Below are positions 34,856 through 43,891 of a stretch of DNA of 64,000 nt, piece by piece. Position numbers and translations under genes: made by a program. Below the pieces are notes generated by a model, which saw only the letters and a list, made by a program, of their open reading frames with translations, was not told where the DNA came from and searched no databases. The DNA comes from Roseovarius sp. S88. Its GTDB lineage: Bacteria; Pseudomonadota; Alphaproteobacteria; Rhodobacterales; Rhodobacteraceae. The stretch lies in assembly GCF_037023735.1 (NCBI RefSeq), contig NZ_CP146069.1:2583501-2647500 (forward strand), given 5' to 3'. Position 1 is the first letter of the stretch, and the number at the start of each line of letters is the position of its first letter.

Positions 34856-36297
34856 CTAGTTCCCGTAGGCCACCGATGGAAGCCATGTGGTCAGCGCCGG
34901 GAACTCAAAGACGATAAAGAGACCCAAGAGCTGCAGCAGCACGAAGGGAATGATGCCCTTGTAGATGTGCCCCAGCGTGACCCCCGGCGGACAGACCCCC
35001 TTCAGATAGAAGAGCGCAAACCCAACCGGCGGCGTTAAGAACGAGGTCTGTAACGTCACCGCCACCAGGATCGCGAACCAGACCACAGATGGATCCCGCA
35101 CCTGATCAAAGCCCGGCACAGCCAGATCCAGCGACAGAATGATCGGCAGCATCAGAGGCATGATGATGATTGTGATCTCGATCCAGTCCAGCAGAAAGCC
35201 CAGCAGGAACACAATGAACAGGATGAAGAGCACTGTCATATACGGGTCTTCAAAGGCCGATAGCACGAGGTGCTGAACGATCTCATCCCCGCCATAGCGC
35301 CGCAGCACGAAGGCAAAGAAATTGGCTGCCAGGAAGATGCCAACGATGTAGCCCGAGGTGTTAAGCGTCGAGCGGCTCACATCCCGAAGGACAGTCCAGT
35401 TCAGCTTGCGGTTAAAGAATGCCAGAAGCGTCGCCCCCATCGCGCCTAGACCCGAGGCCTCGGTCGGTGTGGCAAAACCCGCAAAGATCGACCCGAGAAC
35501 CAGCAGGATCAGGAACATCGGTGGCACCACAGCCAGCAACACCTCTTTCACATCTTCCCAGGATACACCGTCGGTTTTTTCCGGCGCAGGCATCGCGCTT
35601 GGATTGATGAACCCGTAGATTACGATGAAGACAATGTAGAGAGCACCCAGGATCAACCCTGGAAACAGAGCGCCCATGAACAGGTCACCCAGAGAAATCG
35701 CCAACTGATCCGACATGATCACAAGCATGATCGACGGTGGAATGAGAATGCCCAACGTCCCTGCCGAAGCAATCGTGCCTGTGGCAATGGGTTTGGAATA
35801 ATCCTGCTTCATCATCGCAGGCAGCGCCATGACACCCAACAGCGTCACCGAGGCCCCAATGACTCCAGTGGAGGCCGCGAGGATAATACCGATGAGCAGA
35901 ACCGTCAGTGACAGCCCCCCCGCAAAGAGCCAAAGAGCTTTTGCATCGAATGCATCATCCGCTGTGCTACGCCGGACTGATCCAGCATCAAGCCCATGAA
36001 GATGAACATCGGCAGGGCCACAAGCACCGGGTTCTTGACGATGTTACCAAACAATCGTCCCGATAACGCCTGAAGTTTTTGGTATTCTATTCCGGTCCGG
36101 TCGAAATCTATCAAATCACGGAGCTGACCTCGGAATGGATCAAGAAAGAACTCGGCGATCAATACGAAGACAAGGCTGACCCCCACTAGGGCCATCGCCA
36201 CCGGGATGCCGCGGAACAGCATGTAGATGAAGATGCCGAACATCGCCATGACGGCGATTTCGTTCAACGTCAGAAACTGACCAATAAATTCCAGCAT
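34856..36297 (-). pseudogene. dctM: TRAP transporter large permease DctM, frameshifted
   Basis: About 480 residues if intact, with 12-13 spans. It starts MLEFIGQFLTLNEIAVMAMFG and ends LPSVAYGN. The first 128 residues read through to SLRGG, then a seven-C run (35915-35921; G7 in the coding strand) shifts the frame to an early stop at 35905. One added G restores LSLTVLLIGIILAASTGVIGAS and joins the long downstream frame. DctM is the sodium-driven channel subunit; it follows dctQ by 10 bp. Same homopolymer break as in miaB, so an assembly error is likely. Confidence 0.88.
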
Positions 36298-36307
36298 GTT
36301 CGCCCCC

Positions 36308-37135
36308 TCAGACCGCAGAGTCGTCGCGTGGGCCGCGATCCATCAACCGGGCGATGCCGATCAAAAGGATGGTGGCGACAAGCGTGATAACGATTGTGTA
36401 TTTGATGTCGTAACTGCCCAGCTCGAACTCATCAAAGAGCGGATGACGCCCAACCTGACGGGCATTCATCTCTTCTCCGCCAGTCAAGTAGACGAACCAC
36501 CACAACGCATAAAAGATCGCGAGGTTGACGAGAAACATGGTTGCCGGAAATGCGAACAGAAGTTTCTTCCAAAGCACCGGGCGTGTGTATTGCCCCAGAT
36601 AGCGCACATAGGCTGACCATGTGGCAAAACCGATGAGCACAAAACTGGCATTCATCACAATCTTGAGAAACCATAGATTGTGAAGGCCATTGGGGCTGTC
36701 CGAGCCCTCGTTGGCTACCACAGACGCAATCGCATAGTGCAACGTCACGTCCCAGCACAGGATGATAAACGGTAGGAAAAGCCAGCCCAGCGCAAAGATA
36801 TCCGTACGCAGCTTCTTTTCCTTTGAGAAATTGTCATAGCGGATATCGACCCGCACATGGCTGTTGGTTGTGACCGCATAACCGATGCCGACAAGCACCG
36901 CAGCGCCGTAAAGCCACCATTGCAAATCGTCCATCCACGCCTGGTTGCCCGGACCGATTTCCGACCGGCCCAGTGTCCGTAATACCACTTGGGCGCAGAT
37001 CACAGCCATCAGGATGGGAAACAGCCATGCAAACAAATTCGAAATCGCAACCGTCAGCCTGTCGCCTGTGTTGTGATGTTCTCGACCGACCTCACCCGGA
37101 TCGGTAATGGCAGCAATTTCTTCTGCGGATTGCAT
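36308..37135 (-). CDS. dctQ: TRAP transporter small permease DctQ
   Basis: 275 residues, longer than typical DctQ (about 170), with extra loops and spans as in the FcbT2/mannitol-chloroaromatic type. The spans near 30, 75 and 115 and the WMDDLQWWLYG segment between them fit the family. It bridges DctP and DctM in the inner membrane. It lies between dctP (118 bp gap with a hairpin) and dctM. Confidence 0.82.
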   Translation of the reverse strand: MQSAEEIAAITDPGEVGREHHNTGDRLTVAISNLFAWLFPILMAVICAQVVLRTLGRSEIGPGNQAWMDDLQWWLYGAAVLVGIGYAVTTNSHVRVDIRYDNFSKEKKLRTDIFALGWLFLPFIILCWDVTLHYAIASVVANEGSDSPNGLHNLWFLKIVMNASFVLIGFATWSAYVRYLGQYTRPVLWKKLLFAFPATMFLVNLAIFYALWWFVYLTGGEEMNARQVGRHPLFDEFELGSYDIKYTIVITLVATILLIGIARLMDRGPRDDSAV

Positions 37136-37202
37136 GTGGTGTCCCTCCTCAAGGCAATGTCGCCCGGAACGCCGCCTCTCCCCAGACGGCCCCTAGGCAA
37201 AA

Positions 37203-37231
37203 GCCAGGGCGGCGCTTTGTACCGCCCTGGC
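37203..37231 (-). terminator. intra-operon hairpin between dctP and dctQ
   Basis: Perfect 10-bp stem, GCCAGGGCGG with CCGCCCTGGC, loop of 9. It lies 23 bp after the dctP stop and has no U tract. It probably lowers read-through or protects the dctP mRNA, so the binding protein is made in excess. Confidence 0.7.
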
Positions 37232-37253
37232 CAGATGTGTCAAAGCAAGGCGC

Positions 37254-38303
37254 TTAGTCGCGCGGACGCTTCAGGTAGATGTTGTTGTTCCACACTTTAT
37301 ACCCAGCGCGGAATTCCTGCAGGTCGTCCCAGACTTCCTTGAAGTAGGCGTCTTCTGCGGCCAGTTCGCCAGCCACTTCGTTCCACGCACCTTCGAAGGC
37401 AGCAAGCATTTCAGGCGACCACTGCTTGATGGTCACGCCATTGTTTTCAACATTGTCCTGCATCGCGGCAAAGTTGGTGCCTTCACCCTCGGCGTAGTTG
37501 TCGGTGATGTTGGCCATGCAAGCGACGCTGATCTGGTTCTGAGCGATCTCATCGAGATCTTCCCAACGATCCTTGTTGATCAGAAGCTCAAACATCGTGG
37601 CGGGCTGGTGCCAGCCGGGGAAGTAGTTGTACTTCGCGATATTGTAGAAGCCCAGACGCGCGTCAATGAGAGGCATCGAGAACTCGGTCGCGTCAATCGC
37701 ACCACGTTCCAGAGCCGGGAAGATGTCCCCGCCCGCCAGAAGCGATGTGGACACGCCCAGTTTCTGCATCACTTCGGCACCAAGACCGAAGAAGCGCATG
37801 TTCAGGCCTTCAAGATCGGCCAGCGAGTTGATCTCGTTTTTGAACCAGCCCGATGTTTCCGGCGCGATGATGCCACATGGGATGACATGCACGTTGTAGC
37901 CATTGTCATCGTACATGCGCTGGAACAGTTCATGACCATCGTCATACATCATCCATGCCAGGAATTCGCCCGCTTCGGGTCCAAATGGCACAGCGGCGAA
38001 CAGCGATGCAGCAGGGATTTTGCCCTGCCAGTAGCCAGCGGTGGTGTAGGCGGCATCAACCGACCCGTTCGAAACCGCGTCAAGCGCTTCAAGCGCAGGA
38101 ACAAGCTCACCTGGATCAAAGTGCTCGAATTCCACTTCGGTTGAGATCGAGTTCACCTTTTCGGTGAATCCAACAGCCGCGGTTCCAAGAATCGGCAGGT
38201 TTTTCCCGAAAGCAGATGTCATTTCGAAGGTTTCCTGCGCGCTGGCCGCGGCAGTCATTGCGATACTCGCGGCCACGGTGGCGGCGAAATTGCGGATTTT
38301 CAT
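37254..38303 (-). CDS. dctP: TRAP transporter substrate-binding protein DctP
   Basis: 349 residues from MKIRNFAATV, with GGGAGGATAC upstream; a longer frame begins at 38363. The signal peptide ends at ASAQE. The mature protein has the family core (GLNMRFFGLGAEVMQKLGVS and GAIDATEFSMPLIDARLGF), of the FcbT1 or mannitol/chloroaromatic type. It is periplasmic and binds organic acids. The nearby tetronate-type genes suggest a sugar acid as ligand. Confidence 0.9.
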   Translation of the reverse strand: MKIRNFAATVAASIAMTAAASAQETFEMTSAFGKNLPILGTAAVGFTEKVNSISTEVEFEHFDPGELVPALEALDAVSNGSVDAAYTTAGYWQGKIPAASLFAAVPFGPEAGEFLAWMMYDDGHELFQRMYDDNGYNVHVIPCGIIAPETSGWFKNEINSLADLEGLNMRFFGLGAEVMQKLGVSTSLLAGGDIFPALERGAIDATEFSMPLIDARLGFYNIAKYNYFPGWHQPATMFELLINKDRWEDLDEIAQNQISVACMANITDNYAEGEGTNFAAMQDNVENNGVTIKQWSPEMLAAFEGAWNEVAGELAAEDAYFKEVWDDLQEFRAGYKVWNNNIYLKRPRD

Positions 38304-38682
38304 ATGTATCCTCCCAGAGTTTTCGTAAGGCCCATTGGACCGGCGGTAAAAGAATCTTACCAATTTGGGTCGTATAACAGGGCAACCTTGCGGTGTTAAT
38401 ACCCAGTCCTACGTAGAGAACCACTTAAGGCTCTTTGACGTGAATCAAGCAAGTAAAGAATGCCATCTCACTGAATCAAATCCAAAAACGCGTTAGGAAG
38501 CTGTGGAATCCAAAGGCAAAGATGCCTTCGACCCCAGCTCAGCTTTGGAGAAAGTTTCAGGACATTGCGACTCACCTGATTGCGATATGTGTTTTGTTGA
38601 TGTTCCCCCTTTGCCGATAATTGAGATCCCGAACATGACGTCCGTGTGGCACAGGTGCCTTGACCTATGTCACGAAAGCACG
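38304..38682. other. gene-free region upstream of dctP
   Basis: 379 bp without a credible gene. It holds the dctP promoter on the minus strand and an inverted repeat at 38345-38361. The rest, toward the 3' end of the GntR gene, shows nothing I can name. Confidence 0.45.
38345..38361. promoter_or_regulatory. possible GntR operator upstream of dctP
   Basis: GGTAA-N7-TTACC inverted repeat 42-58 bp before the dctP start. Half-sites resemble those of FadR/FCD regulators. The GntR gene at 38683 is the likely partner. Confidence 0.4.
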
Positions 38683-39354
38683 TCACAACCCCTTCAGTTG
38701 ATGTTTGTCCAATAATGCAATGAGCGTCGCTTTCGCCTCTTGCCTGTGCGCCCGGTGACGCGCCCTGGCGCTGGTGGCGTTGCCTTCCCGGATCGCGCGA
38801 TACACCGCACGATGGTCTTCGTTCGATTGAAGCGGTTTGGGGCGTATATAAAGTGTCGAAGCCCGCGCGCGGCGCACCTGATCCTGCATCCGGTCCACGA
38901 TCGTCTCAATCCGGGTATTGCCACCAAGACGGACAAGCTCTGCGTGAAACCTCTCATCTGCAGCGGCCCACGCCACCAGATCCTGCTGTGCCAGGGCCGC
39001 GTCCATCGCATCAATTGCATCGGCCAGCGCGACCAGTTCGGTTTCATGATATCCGGCGCGCGCCGCGTTTTCGGCCGCCAGGCTTTCGAGCTCGGTCAGC
39101 ACCTCATATATTTCGCGCATATCTTCGGCCGACACCGGAACAATGCGAACACCGCGCCGAGGCCTGACTTTTACCAAGCCCTGACTTTCCAGCGTCAGAA
39201 GCGCCTCGCGGACAGGTGTCCGTGACATGCCCATTCGCTCGGCCAGTTCTGTTTCAAGATGGTCCGAACCCGCAGTCAATTCGCCGGAGAAAATCAATTC
39301 ACGTAATCCCATGAGCGCTTTTTGATAGTTCGATTGTGGTTCAGCTCGTGTCAT
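38683..39354 (-). CDS. GntR-family (FCD) transcriptional regulator
   Basis: 223 residues. N-terminal winged HTH (LETELAERMGMSRTPVREALLTLESQGLVKVRPRRGVRIV) and a C-terminal FCD domain with metal-type residues (DERFHAELVRLGGN; EDHRAVYRAIREGN). FCD regulators bind small carboxylates. The start overlaps the Gfo/Idh gene stop by 4 bp, so it is the last gene of that operon and probably controls it, the TRAP genes and the divergent kinase operon. Confidence 0.88.
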   Translation of the reverse strand: MTRAEPQSNYQKALMGLRELIFSGELTAGSDHLETELAERMGMSRTPVREALLTLESQGLVKVRPRRGVRIVPVSAEDMREIYEVLTELESLAAENAARAGYHETELVALADAIDAMDAALAQQDLVAWAAADERFHAELVRLGGNTRIETIVDRMQDQVRRARASTLYIRPKPLQSNEDHRAVYRAIREGNATSARARHRAHRQEAKATLIALLDKHQLKGL

Positions 39355-40382
39355 TTGGCTCTCAAATCGATCTTCTGCCCCAGTTTCGCCGACGCATAGA
39401 CCGCCTCTTCAATTTCAAGCACATTTAGATAGTCAGGCGCGGTGTTTTCGAACGCGCTGCCAGATTTCAGACCCGCAATTACATGCGACTGAAAGGCATG
39501 CACGCAATCCCCACCAAACCCGTTCCATGCATCTGCACCCAGTATCGGATCGGCCTCGATTGCGCCTTTCGCCCGCAGGCTCACGGCCCCATCCCCTGTC
39601 AGGTTGATCACACCCTCACTGCCTTCGATGAGCGCTTCACCCATCGTGCGGCGCAGATTATCAGCCGCATGATCGAGATGCCGGTTGCCATCGAACAACG
39701 TGCGTGCGCCATTCGCGTATTCAAACAGGATGTACCCTGCATCCTCCCCGTCGATAACGGGATTGAGCTTGCGCAAATCCGCATAGACCGACACCGGCTC
39801 CCCAAAGAGATAGCGGAACGTGTCTATCCAATGCACCGCCGTCTCGTGCACCAGGAACCTTGGCATCTTCTGAAAATAGGGCTGGCGGTCGAGATAGGCC
39901 CGAGGCCCCTGCCCGTCGCCGGGTCGAAACCGGAACGTGGCCTGGTGGAACTGGCCTACGGCGCCGTCGGCCAGTGCAGATTTGATCGCGCGATACCAGG
40001 GTTGGAACCGAAAATTCTCATGCACAACAAGCGTCACACCGGCGGACTCAGCCCTATGCGTAATATGCCGCGCCTCTGCCAGTGCCCGGCAAAACGGCTT
40101 TTGGCAGATGATGGTCTTCACACCATGCACAATTGCCTGCTCGATGGCAGCCGCATGGGCATCGGGCGGCAGGATAATGTCCAGCACATCCGGATCAGCT
40201 TCATCCAACATCTGCCCAACATCGTCATAGGCCGGAAGCCCCGTGGCCGCCGCCTTGACCAGATCCATGTCGCAGGACCCCACAAGTTCAACCTCTGGCA
40301 TCCGCGCCCAACTGTCATAGTGAAACTGTGCAAAATATCCCGCCCCGAGGCAGGCCACGCGTATGCGACCCGCGCCGCTCAT
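39351..40382 (-). CDS. Gfo/Idh/MocA-family oxidoreductase
   Basis: 343 residues. NAD(P) loop CLGAGYFAQFH (about 10-20), then the IICQKPFCRAL segment that replaces the EKP motif, and the C-terminal alpha/beta domain. These enzymes oxidise or reduce sugars, inositols and sugar acids. It overlaps both neighbours by 4 bp. Presumed role: dehydrogenase step in the acid-sugar pathway. Confidence 0.85.
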   Translation of the reverse strand: MSGAGRIRVACLGAGYFAQFHYDSWARMPEVELVGSCDMDLVKAAATGLPAYDDVGQMLDEADPDVLDIILPPDAHAAAIEQAIVHGVKTIICQKPFCRALAEARHITHRAESAGVTLVVHENFRFQPWYRAIKSALADGAVGQFHQATFRFRPGDGQGPRAYLDRQPYFQKMPRFLVHETAVHWIDTFRYLFGEPVSVYADLRKLNPVIDGEDAGYILFEYANGARTLFDGNRHLDHAADNLRRTMGEALIEGSEGVINLTGDGAVSLRAKGAIEADPILGADAWNGFGGDCVHAFQSHVIAGLKSGSAFENTAPDYLNVLEIEEAVYASAKLGQKIDLRAK

Positions 40383-41467
40383 CCTGCGTCCAATGCAGCC
40401 ATCACAGCCTGTGCCGCGTCCTCCGTGCCTGCAGCCCCACCAAGATCACGGGTCAACACATCTCCTCGCGCCAGCACATGATCCACCGCCGCCTGCAGCC
40501 GTGCCCCATCGGCCAAAAGCCCTGAGTGATCATGCGTCACACCCAACCAGTCCAGCATCATCGCCGCCGACAGGATCATCGCAAACGGATTGGCAAGCCC
40601 CTGCCCCGCAATGTCCGGCGCGGACCCATGGCAGGGTTGAAACACAGCATGCTCCAGCCCGATATCCGCAGACGGAGCCACGCCAAGGCCGCCCATAATT
40701 CCGGCACCCAGGTCGGATAGAATATCACCAAACATGTTTTCAGTGACCAGCACGTCAAAATCCCAGGGCCGCTGCACCATCCAAAGCGCCATGGCATCCA
40801 CATAGGCATGGTCGCTTGTCAGCTCAGGATGCCGTGCCGCCTCGGCATCAAACATCTCTCGGAAAAACGCGAAGGCGCGAAACACGTTGGCCTTGTCTAC
40901 ACAGGTCACATGGCCTCTTCCCCGCCCCTGCGATTTACGCTGCGCCGCCAAGGCAAAGGCAAACTGAAAGAGTTTCTGGGACACATCCCGTGTGATACGC
41001 AATGTTTCACGCGCCTCATTTTCCTCCACCTCGCCGCAGCCCTGAGAGTAAAACAGCCCTTCGGTGCTTTCGCGGATAAGGACAAAATCGATCTCTTTGC
41101 CGTTTGGTATGGTGAGTGGTGAAAGCGTCGCGGCATGCACACGCACAGGGCGCACGCCGGCAAAGAGATCAAGCCGCTTGCGAATATCAATTTGTGGGGA
41201 AATTTCGGTGCCGTCGGGATAGCGGATATCCGGCAACCCCATAGCCGAGAGTAAAATTGCCGACGCCCGGCGCGCCACATCCATGGAGTGCTCAGGAAAA
41301 GATTCGCCACTCTTGGCGTAATGCGCCGCCCCGGCAGGTACAATGGAAAACGTCAGGTTGTACCCCGAGGCCGCTGATGACAGTTTGCTCAGGATATCAA
41401 GCGTCGGGCGCATGATTTCCGGCCCGATCCCATCCCCCTCAAACACAGCGATCTCAAAGTTTTGCAT
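40379..41467 (-). CDS. isocitrate/isopropylmalate dehydrogenase-family protein (tartrate dehydrogenase-like)
   Basis: 362 residues. The N-terminus has FEGDGIGPEI. The substrate loop is IRESTEGLFYSQG, and the metal/substrate aspartates are in FGDILSDLGAGIMGGLG. The C-terminal cofactor part is HGSAPDIAGQGLANPFAMILSAAMML. The overall pattern favours a tartrate/D-malate or tetronate-type substrate over isopropylmalate, given the cluster. It is first in the minus-strand operon and divergent from the monooxygenase-like gene. Confidence 0.82.
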   Translation of the reverse strand: MQNFEIAVFEGDGIGPEIMRPTLDILSKLSSAASGYNLTFSIVPAGAAHYAKSGESFPEHSMDVARRASAILLSAMGLPDIRYPDGTEISPQIDIRKRLDLFAGVRPVRVHAATLSPLTIPNGKEIDFVLIRESTEGLFYSQGCGEVEENEARETLRITRDVSQKLFQFAFALAAQRKSQGRGRGHVTCVDKANVFRAFAFFREMFDAEAARHPELTSDHAYVDAMALWMVQRPWDFDVLVTENMFGDILSDLGAGIMGGLGVAPSADIGLEHAVFQPCHGSAPDIAGQGLANPFAMILSAAMMLDWLGVTHDHSGLLADGARLQAAVDHVLARGDVLTRDLGGAAGTEDAAQAVMAALDAG

Positions 41468-41583
41468 CTGTCCCCCTTATGCCCCGGTCATTGACTCTCA
41501 TGCGGCGCTGTTGACAATGTATGCATTAAAAAATACGCAAGGACCAGCAGAAAAGTATCCCACTCTTGCAGGAGCAACCCGCC

Positions 41584-41871
41584 ATGTTTGCCGTCGCCGT
41601 CACGTTCCAGGTCAAGCTCGACTGCCTGACCGCGTTTCTGCCACTGATGCTGGAAAATGCGCGCACATCTCTGAGGGAGGAGCCTGGCTGTCAGCATTTC
41701 GACATCTGCCATACGCCCGGTGAAGCGACGGTCTTTCTATACGAGATCTACGATAACAAGGCGGCTTTCGATGCGCATCGCGCCATGGATCACTTCAAAG
41801 ATTTTGATGCGGCAACCGCGCAGATGATAGATACCAAGAAACTGCGCGTATACGAAGAGGTCATCAGATGA
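41584..41871 (+). CDS. ABM-domain (quinol monooxygenase-like) protein
   Basis: 95 residues, a single antibiotic-biosynthesis-monooxygenase fold (FAVAVTFQVKLDCL, EPGCQHFDICHTPGEATVFLYEIYDNKAAFDAH). Such small proteins act as dimers; some have monooxygenase or isomerase activity, many are unknown. CAGGAG lies 11 bp before the ATG. It overlaps the lactonase-like gene by 4 bp, so it belongs to the catabolic operon. Confidence 0.8.
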   Translation: MFAVAVTFQVKLDCLTAFLPLMLENARTSLREEPGCQHFDICHTPGEATVFLYEIYDNKAAFDAHRAMDHFKDFDAATAQMIDTKKLRVYEEVIR

Positions 41872-42665
41872 AGGAATGGGAGATCTTTGCGGTCAAATAC
41901 GCCGACCGCAATGCACGCACACGCGCCGACAGCTTTATCTTTGATGACAACCACGACGCGCCACATGCGATGGATTATTTCATCTGGGTTCTGCGGCACG
42001 GTTCCCGCGTGATCGTTGTCGACACCGGCTACGATGACGCCGAAGGCACCGCGCGCGGCCGCCCCATAAGGATGTCCCCGACAGAGGCTTTGGCCCCTCT
42101 GAACATCGACCCCAAAGCCGTCACCGATATCATCGTGACCCATTTGCACTATGACCATGCGGGCGGTCTGCATCTGTTCCCAAACGCACAGATTCACCTG
42201 CAAGCGGCGGAAATGCAATATGCCACCGGCCCTTGCATGTGCCACGACACCCTGCGCATGCCCTTCACCGCTGGCCATGTGTGCGAAGCGATACACCGGC
42301 TTTATAATGGCAAGCTCAGCTTCTATCGCGGCGATCACGTCCTGGAAGACGGCCTAAGCCTGCACCTGATCGGCGGCCACTCTCGCGGGCTTCAGGCGGT
42401 GCGTGTGCACACCTCCGCAGGCTGGATGGTGCTGGCATCGGACGCCTCTCATTTCTATGAAAACGTGTTGAAATCCAAACCTTTCCCCATCGTTGTGGAT
42501 GTGGAGGACATGCTAAGCGGTTACGACACACTCAAACGCCTCGCAAATCGGCCGGAACTTATCATTCCGGGCCACGACCCGCTGGTGCGAGACCTGTTTG
42601 AGCACGGCCCGGCGGATCACATCACCCGCCTCGACCGAGGCCCGATCAAGGATATTCCCCTGTGA
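41868..42665 (+). CDS. MBL-fold lactonase-like hydrolase
   Basis: 265 residues. The metal motif is THLHYDHAGG (about 90-99), with further ligands in GGHSRG, ASDASHF and PGHDP. This is the AHL-lactonase-like group. In this operon a sugar-acid lactone is a more natural substrate than an AHL, as in apionate or similar pathways. It has no signal peptide. Coupled on both sides by 4-bp overlaps. Confidence 0.82.
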   Translation: MKEWEIFAVKYADRNARTRADSFIFDDNHDAPHAMDYFIWVLRHGSRVIVVDTGYDDAEGTARGRPIRMSPTEALAPLNIDPKAVTDIIVTHLHYDHAGGLHLFPNAQIHLQAAEMQYATGPCMCHDTLRMPFTAGHVCEAIHRLYNGKLSFYRGDHVLEDGLSLHLIGGHSRGLQAVRVHTSAGWMVLASDASHFYENVLKSKPFPIVVDVEDMLSGYDTLKRLANRPELIIPGHDPLVRDLFEHGPADHITRLDRGPIKDIPL

Positions 42666-43891
42666 AGATCGGCGTCATCGCAGACGACTTCACCGGTGCC
42701 TCCGACATTGCGCTTACCCTCGCCGAAGGCGGGATGCGCACAGCGCAGTTCATCGGAGTGCCCGATGCGCCTGCCCCATCAGTCATTAAGGCTGGCGTGG
42801 TGGCCCTGAAAACCCGAACCTGCCCGGTTGATGAGGCAGTGGAAACATCTCGCGCCGCCTGTGACTGGCTCATAGACCAAGGCGCCACCCAGATCATCTT
42901 CAAGGTCTGCTCCACCTTCGACAGCACCGATAGCGGCAATATCGGCCCCGTACTGGACGCGCTTGCCGAGCGGCTGAACGCCCCTCGCACGATCACCTGC
43001 CCCGCTTTTCCGGAAAACGGGCGCAGTGTGTATCAGGGACATCTCTTTGTGAACGATACGCTCTTGAATGAAAGCGGCATGCAAGACCATCCGCTCACGC
43101 CCATGCGCGACGCCGACCTGCGCCGTGTCCTTGCGCGCCAAAGCCAGCAAGAGATCGGCCATGTCCCAGCCTTGACTGTCCTGCAAGGCGCAGACGCAAT
43201 CAAAACAGCACTCCCCGCCACGGGCCATATCATCGTTGATGCTATCAGCGACGAGAATCTTATGGAAATCGGCAAAGCCGTGCAGGACGAGGTCCTCCTT
43301 TGCGGCGGTTCCGGCATTGCCCTGGGCCTGCCTGTCAATTTCGGAGTCAGCCCCGGCTCGCCAGACTGGCAAGCGATCACAGGCCCTGGCGCAGTTCTTT
43401 CGGGGTCATGCAGCATCGCCACTCGCGCGCAAGTCACCCGTTTCAAAGCCAAGGCACCTCACAGAGAAATCACAGCGGAAGACGTGCTTGATCATGGCCT
43501 CTCAGCAACCGACCTTGCCGATTGGGCGCTGGCCCAACCCAGCGCGCCGCTGATCTATTCCTCTGCCGACCCAGAGATCGTTCGTGCCGCTCAAGACAAA
43601 TACGGCCAGGACACCGTGGCCCAAGCCATCGAGGCGCTGTTCTCCGACCTCGCCAAAACCCTTGTCGCAAACGGTATCTCGCGCCTTGTCGTGGCAGGCG
43701 GTGAAACCTCGGGCGCGGTGGTCTCCGGCCTCAACGCCACTATGCTCCAAATCGGCCCCCGCCTTGCCGCAGGCGTTCCTGCCCTGCGCCTTGAACAGGA
43801 TCGCCCTATTGCATTTGCCCTCAAGTCCGGCAATTTTGGCGATGAGGACTTCTTTGCCAGCGCGCTGGCCCGGATGGAAGGCACCCCATGA
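42662..43891 (+). CDS. otnK: four-carbon acid sugar kinase (OtnK-like, DUF1537)
   Basis: 409 residues. The N-terminal DUF1537 domain begins GVIADDFTGASDIALTLAEGG. The C-terminal nucleotide-binding domain contains RLVVAGGETSGAVVSGL. OtnK phosphorylates 3-oxo-tetronate at O4; close relatives (OiaK) act on oxo-isoapionate. The adjacent aldolase-type gene is the expected next step. Exact substrate not settled by sequence. Confidence 0.85.
   Translation: MKIGVIADDFTGASDIALTLAEGGMRTAQFIGVPDAPAPSVIKAGVVALKTRTCPVDEAVETSRAACDWLIDQGATQIIFKVCSTFDSTDSGNIGPVLDALAERLNAPRTITCPAFPENGRSVYQGHLFVNDTLLNESGMQDHPLTPMRDADLRRVLARQSQQEIGHVPALTVLQGADAIKTALPATGHIIVDAISDENLMEIGKAVQDEVLLCGGSGIALGLPVNFGVSPGSPDWQAITGPGAVLSGSCSIATRAQVTRFKAKAPHREITAEDVLDHGLSATDLADWALAQPSAPLIYSSADPEIVRAAQDKYGQDTVAQAIEALFSDLAKTLVANGISRLVVAGGETSGAVVSGLNATMLQIGPRLAAGVPALRLEQDRPIAFALKSGNFGDEDFFASALARMEGTP

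Noticed and set aside
41511..41540. Promoter for the ABM-lactonase operon at TTGACA
   Set aside because: A good -35 is present, but the hexamer at 17 bp spacing (TACGCA) is a poor -10.
41868..42665. Lactonase-like gene as a quorum-quenching AHL lactonase
   Set aside because: The fold allows it, but tight coupling to the sugar-acid kinase operon makes a metabolic lactone more likely.
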